A stretch of 64,000 nt of DNA, from assembly GCA_963693085.1 (NCBI GenBank), contig OY856410.1, forward strand, positions 565,108,406-565,172,405, in the 5' to 3' direction. Positions 59,061 through 64,000 of the stretch are shown one piece after another (position 1 is the stretch's first letter; each line of letters starts with the position of its first letter). The stretch comes from Alisma plantago-aquatica. Lineage: Eukaryota; Streptophyta; Magnoliopsida; Alismatales; Alismataceae. A program made the position numbers and the translations under genes. The notes under the pieces were generated by a model. The model was not told the origin of the DNA. It made no database searches and was given only the letters and a program-made list of their open reading frames with translations.

Positions 59061-60891
59061 GTTACCCTTGTACAGTATGATACTGAGATGTAATTGATAT
59101 AACTGTTATTATGTGTACTAACCATGCAGGTATCATGAGATGATGAACATATCCAGGTATGAGTTATGATGTTCTATTTATTGAAACTATTAATGGGCCT
59201 TGTGAGCCCTAATATGCTATGTTGCCTAGTGAGAGGTAACAAGAGATTAAATGGGCCTTGTGAGCCATGTGAGATGCTTTTGTAGCAAGTATCATGTTTA
59301 CCTTGGTCAGATGACCAGAAGGTATTAGTTACCTGATAAGTGGTAACAAGTGTTCTTTGATGAACTGAGGGTTTGAATACCCATATCCCATAATCATGAT
59401 GATGAGAAGCTAAAATATGAGAATGGCCATGATGTGATAAGGGATTGAGATCCCAATGTTTTATAAAGCTCCAGAAAGTACTTGATAGAAGTATTACGCA
59501 TTCTTTGTAGCATTTGTTATAATAATTTATGTTTTATAACCTGATTGATGCTAAAAGAATATGGTAATGTACTTAATTAATCAAGTGAAATCTTATCATG
59601 TAGAGCCCTAGACATAGATCCATCATCGTCAGTAGTTGGTGATGGTGAAATAGGTTTTCCCACGGGATCTCCTACTGGGCATACTGTTGAGTATGTGAGG
59701 GTGATGGGCGTGAATATCCTTACGCCCTGATGTGGGATTGATGTGAGATAAACATTCAATCTCTCAATTCTACAATACATGTGTCGGGATGGATGTATCA
59801 CGAATCTCCCTATGATGTTAATGTCGGATCGATGTGAGATAAACATGAAATCTCTCAATGGAAAAGAGAGTGTAGCCGCCGATGTAGCTCTATAGCAAAG
59901 TTGCCAGTATACCCTGGAAAGCTATTTAGCAGAGACACGAGATGTCTTGCATGTTGTACTCACACTGACTGAGGAGGATGAGGTCATGGAGTCCGGCTCT
60001 TCCATTGACCTATGTATGGAACCGATGCTTTATGCTGTCGTGGTCAGTTGGAGTATGAGCGGTATACCTCATCTCCTCAGGGCTTAAGTATGATTGTATC
60101 AGCCATGTAGCGTATTTGCTTAAGGTTGAAATACTAGAATCATTGGTTGATGTTACCTTGCTTAGCATATCCCAGATTGATAAATGTTATACATGTTTTT
60201 CAATGCCTTATTGGATAAGTGACATGCTGCTTTATCAAGTTATAGCTGAAATGCTTTGAATAAGAATATTGCTCTAATCTGTTTAGACATTGATTTATCT
60301 GTTGTTGAATACATATGATTTCTTTGCTCAGTTTAATTCTATTAAACTGCAATATTAAATTTTTTTGGCAGAGAGTTATATCTCTCGCTGGGATTGGGTC
60401 TCACTCCGTTGGTCACCAACACTTTTTAGATAGACGCGAATGAAGAGGCAGAAACCCTATAGCAGGGGAAGAGCAGCAGCAACAACAGCAATAGGGACAG
60501 TAGTTAATTCTCATGTGGAGACACTGGCTGTCATGTCTTGTATATAGAGTCATATGTGTACTCTCAGGTCCTTAGAGTCACTAGTTAGTTTAATGAATCG
60601 ATCTGAGATTTTTTCTTGATGCCTCAAGGTTCTTATACTATCTATGTGCAATTTTAACAGAGCAACTGATGTATGTAATTCTCGAGAAGAGATGATACAT
60701 GACATGTACTTTATAAACCAGGATGTAAATGAAATACTTTGGTTCTTTTTGAAAGAGTTTTCCAGTGTATGGATCTCTTTGTAAATGGTTTTAATTTTTA
60801 GTAATTTTTAGTAATCCACTGCTAATGTTTCCTTCCGCATGTTTTAATTATGCACTTGTCGTCTTTATGATGTCGGGTGTCACAAGTTTAG

Positions 60892-60903
60892 TGGCATCAG
60901 AGC
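60892..60903 (+). other. primer-binding site (initiator tRNA-Met)
   Basis: TGGCATCAGAGC differs at one base from TGGTATCAGAGC. It is placed 7 bp after the LTR end. Confidence 0.8.
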
Positions 60904-61017
60904 TCTAGGTTTGCTGAGTCTACAGAGACATAGGATTAAGGTTGTTGAGTCTGTTCTAGTGTCTTCCAGTATATCTGATAGTGACTTCTGCTCATATAGG
61001 AGAAGAAGAACTTGAAC

Positions 61018-62045
61018 ATGTCTGGATCACATGAAGAACATGCTGCTGAGAGCAGTGTTGCTGCACCATGAGGAGGTGCAAGGGACCAGACTAGGGAGGA
61101 GCTGGCACCTGAACATCCCCAGTTTGACCCATCCATGATAGAGAACCCAGCTTTCCATGCTTTGTTTGGGCAGTTCATGGCAACCATGATGCATATGGCG
61201 GATAGGACGCCACCACATGCACCTAGGGCACCAGCTCATAATGAGGGACAGGGAGCTGGCAAGACTTTTGAGAGGATTCGCCGGGTAGGAGCCACAGAAT
61301 ATGCTGGTATGATTGACCCAGCAGATGTTGACCTATGGCTGACTGAGCTGGAGAAAGCTTTCAAAATTCTCAATATTCCTGAAGCTGAGAAGGTGAGGCA
61401 TGCAGTGTACCTTCTAAAAGGGAGTGCTGGCCACTGGTGGAAAATAGAAGAGGGCAAGAGGTAGGTGTTGAAATCAGATGGGAAGAATTCTGACGAGAAT
61501 TCATCAGTAGATACTTCACCAAGACGTATCTAGACGAGAAGATATCTCAGTTTGAGAGGTTAAGGCAAGGACCAATGAACATTAGCGAGTATGAAGCTAA
61601 GTTCATGAAGCTTTTGCGATTTTTTCCGCATATGGCAGCTACTAATGAAGAGAGAATTTGGCATTTTGAGAAGGGGTTGAATGTTGATTTGACCACTCTT
61701 GTGTCTACCTTAGAGAACAGGGAGAGGTTTGCTACATTTGAGGAGTCCGTTAGATGGATAGAGAGGTATCTGATTGAGAAGCGATGGACCAGTGGTAAGA
61801 AGTTGTATACTTAGTTTCAAGAAACTAAGATTTTCTGCACCAATAGCACAACCCAGATTCAATACCAAAACACAATGGACGTCGAGTAGGGGTAGAGGCC
61901 ATAGTTTACCACTAGAGGGAGACCACAACTCAGCATCAATGTCAGTAACAGGACCACCTAGTCCACAGAGGGAGAATAGAGGTTGTTTTATATGCAAATA
62001 GATGGGGCATTTGATGAAAGATTATCGAGCTAGAGATGTAAGTGT
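61018..62045 (+). pseudogene. gag (capsid/nucleocapsid), broken
   Basis: The ATG at 61018 opens MSGSHEEHAAESS. A TGA at 61069-61071 interrupts it, and the frame continues to a TAG at 61462. The homology then proceeds in another frame from about 61467 and through 61575-61814. Retrotransposon gag landmarks: 'ADVDLWLTELEKAFKILNIP', 'KVRHAVYLLKGSAGHWW', 'FTKTYLDEKISQFERLRQG', 'MNISEYEAKFMKLLRF'. A zinc knuckle at about 61980-62030 reads C-F-I-C-K, then a stop, then M-G-H-L-M-K-D-Y: the last Cys has become Tyr. Gag forms the virus-like particle in functional relatives. Three or more inactivating changes are visible. Confidence 0.85.
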
Positions 62046-62245
62046 GACTCAACCTCTGAGATAGAGTAAACAAGGCTCTCAGAGGCGACAGTTTTTGAGT
62101 GGTACTAGAGGACGTGGACAAGCATCCCAAACTGGTTCGTCAACACCCCAACAAATGAGCACAGGGTCAACAGTAATCAATGGCGAGATTCTATGCGATG
62201 AATCAACCCGAAGTAGTAGTCAACCCTCGAGTTGTGACAGGTTAG

Positions 62246-62480
62246 ATGGAACTATTTCATTCTGATATGTCTTCATCTTGCTTCGTATCTATTTTAATTG
62301 ATCTGGGTGCTACACATTCCTTCATCACTCGAGAAGTGATTTTTGACTACAATATGACTGCCAGTCATAGAGCAGATAATTTATTATTAGAAACGCCTTT
62401 GCTTGGATCTGCAGTGTTGCGGGAGGTGTGTTCTCCCTGCACTCTTTCCTTTTCCAAACATCACATTTAGGGGGGATATT
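62246..62480 (+). pseudogene. aspartic protease region, active site altered
   Basis: 'FVSILIDLGATHSFIT' corresponds to the D-S/T-G-A-T-H-S-F-I active-site loop, but the residue after the catalytic Asp is Leu. 'NLLLETPLLGSAVL' follows. A stop at 62468-62470 breaks the frame, while homology ('GFDIILGMDTLEKY' in the next stretch, about 62500-62540) continues in a different frame. Confidence 0.75.
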
Positions 62481-62689
62481 ATACCACTTGAGATGCATGG
62501 TTTCGATATAATTCTTGGGATGGACACCCTAGAAAAGTATAAGGTTGTCTTGGATTGTAGCTCCAAGCAGTGTGTTCACTAATGATAGTGACACATGGAT
62601 CTTTTAGGGAGACAGAAAGATTCTTCCAACTTGTCTTGTGTCAGCTATGGTAGTTGAGAGCTGATGAGACATGGATGCTTTGCATTCTT

Positions 62690-63405
62690 GTCTCATCTGG
62701 TAGACACCATAATGGAAAGCCTTAATCTTTCTGATGTTCCAATAGTTAGGGAGTTTGAAGATGGGTTTCCTGAGGAACTTCCAGGTGTTCCTCTGCCCTG
62801 AGAGATTGATTTTGAGATTAATATAATCCCGGGCATGCAACCAATAGCACAAACACCGTATAGAATGGCACCTGCTGAGATGGAAGAGCTCAAGAAACAG
62901 TTGTAGGAATTGCTTGAGAAAGGTTTTATCCGACCGAGTACTTCACCATGGGGTGGTCCGGTTCTCTTTGTTAAAAAGAAGGATGGGTCTATGCGATTAT
63001 GCATTGACTATAGGCAGTTAAATAAAGTAACCATAAAGAACAAGTATCATCGGCCAAGGATAGATGACATGTTTGATCAGTTGTGTGGTGCAACTATCTT
63101 CTCTAAGATAGATATGAGGTCAGGATACAATCATTTGTGTATCAAGGAGAGTGACATACCTAAGTCTGCCTTTAGGACAAGGTATGGTCACTATGAGTTC
63201 ATAGTTATGTCATTTGGACTGACTAATGCACCAGCTGCATTCATGGAACTCATGAATAGAATCTTCTAGCCTTTTCTTGATCAATTCATAGTAGTCTTCA
63301 TAGATGATATCTTGATATACAGTAAAGATGCTCAACAGCATGAGCAGCACCTCCTTCAGGCTTTATCTTTGCTAAGAGAACATAAGATGTATGCTAAAAG
63401 TTTAG
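62690..63405 (+). pseudogene. reverse transcriptase, broken
   Basis: Motifs in order: 'VREFEDGFPEELPGVPL', '[20 protein letters not shown]', '[16 protein letters not shown]', '[13 protein letters not shown]' (catalytic Asp), '[20 protein letters not shown]', '[13 protein letters not shown]', a TAG at 63267-63269, then 'FIVVFIDDILIYSKD' (the Y/F-x-D-D type catalytic pair as F-I-D-D). The close match to the Tekay/Del wording of these motifs supports the clade call. Stops also fall at about 62799 and 62905. The core residues are intact, so decay is recent relative to the older gypsy fragment at 42-53 kb. Confidence 0.9.
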
Positions 63406-63514
63406 TAAATGTGAGTTCTGGTTACCAGAAGTTTCCTTTCTAAGACACGTAATATCTGCCTCAGGTATCCGTGTTGATCCTAAGTAGGTAGAATGTATCC
63501 TACAATGGGAACAG

Positions 63515-64000
63515 ATGAAGACACCAATGGAGATACACAGTTTCCTAGGACTGGCAGGCTATTACAGGAGGTTCATTAAGAACTTCAGTTCTATAGCTTT
63601 ACCCCTAATCAAGTTGACCAAGAAGGAGGTTCCTTTTGTCTGGAATGAAAAGTGTCAACATTCGTTCCAGTTGTTGAAAGAAAGGTTAACAAGTGCACCT
63701 ATGCTGGTGTTACCTGAGCAAGGGAAGGGGAACATAATTTTCTGTGATGCATCTAAGAATGGCCTAGGATGTGTGTTGATACAGGATAAATAAGTGATTT
63801 CTTTTGCCTCTTGACAGCATAAGAAACACAAGGAGAATTATCCAACACATGATCTAGAATTAGCTATTGTGGTCCATACTCTGAAGATCTGGAGACATTA
63901 TCTCTATGGAGAAACATTCTAGATTTTCACAGACCATAAGAATCTAAAATATATCTTCTCTCAACATGAGTTGAACATGAGACAACGCCGCTGGATGGAG
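63515..64000 (+). pseudogene. RNase H region of pol, broken, runs off the window
   Basis: 'IHSFLGLAGYYRRFIKNFS', 'PLIKLTKKEVPFVW', 'APMLVLPEQ', 'FCDASKNGLGCVLIQDK' (D-A-S catalytic Asp), stop, 'VISFAS', stop, '[19 protein letters not shown]', 'IWRHYLYGE', stop, 'IFTDHKNLKYIFSQHELNMR'. The region 63390-63514 between reverse transcriptase and this stretch has shifted frame. Integrase is not reached. Confidence 0.88.

Larger units (their letters stand above)
56000..60884 (+). repeat. 5' LTR, 4.9 kb
   Basis: It starts TGTAACATCCCTGAC and ends GGGTGTCACA, immediately before the primer-binding site. It is homologous to the 5.1 kb solo LTR at 19902-25036. Inside are minisatellites at 57400-57740, 57895-57985 and 58380-59060, a TATA-like site at 56881, and a (CAG/CAA)-rich patch near 60470. 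The 5' flank is gaaaa (55995-55999); its partner would be beyond the window. Open frames inside are non-coding by-products. Confidence 0.82.
56000..64000 (+). mobile_element. Ty3/gypsy chromovirus (Tekay/Del-like), 5' part
   Basis: A 4.9 kb 5' LTR (56000-60884), a primer-binding site (60892-60903), then gag, protease, reverse transcriptase and RNase H homology in canonical order up to the window edge. RNase H following reverse transcriptase before any integrase matches Ty3/gypsy order. The many stops and a few shifts show that this copy is dead. The integrase, chromodomain and 3' LTR, if present, are beyond 64000. Confidence 0.88.

Overview
The window looks like repeat-dense intergenic DNA from a large plant nuclear genome, probably a flowering plant. 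The evidence is the repeat content: an L1-type LINE with an RNase H tail, CACTA (En/Spm) transposons, Ty3/gypsy chromovirus remains primed by initiator tRNA-Met, very long LTRs, a tRNA-type SINE and AT-rich spacer. I found no intact host gene. Almost every recognisable protein-coding stretch is a decayed transposable-element gene. Species cannot be told from what is visible.

Layout. 1-1900: a strand-switching GAT/ATC microsatellite, then the 3' part of a CACTA element ending at a TAGTG terminus. 1901-3454: unclassified. 3455-15242: three related non-autonomous inverted-repeat ('foldback', Mutator-like by target duplication size) elements A, B and C, whose interiors are diverged ~20-21 bp satellite arrays. 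Element B was later split by a nearly full-length 5.8 kb LINE (7232-13062). 15253-19600: low-copy-looking DNA with a 5'-truncated LINE tail and several local tandem duplications. 19902-25036: a 5.1 kb solo LTR on the minus strand, inserted into a GC-richer locus that carries a minus-strand TATA box. 26061-40172: an LTR-internal-LTR-internal-LTR array (three ~3.4 kb LTRs, two ~1.9 kb non-coding internal regions) bounded by one 5 bp target duplication; LTR1 also holds a SINE. 40755-41310: a LINE RNase H/3' end fragment. 42190-53500: a three-level nest, with a Ty3/gypsy pol fragment interrupted by a CACTA element that is itself interrupted by a solo LTR. 53500-55999: unclassified AT-rich DNA. 56000-64000: the 4.9 kb 5' LTR, primer-binding site and decayed gag-pol of a Tekay/Del-like chromovirus that runs off the window.

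How the parts relate. The autonomous-type genes (LINE ORF1/ORF2, CACTA transposase, gypsy gag-pol) are all broken by stops, frameshifts or deletions. The foldback elements, SINE and LTR array have no coding capacity and would have depended on enzymes supplied elsewhere. Nesting gives relative ages: gypsy before CACTA before solo LTR; foldback B before LINE; LTR array before SINE.
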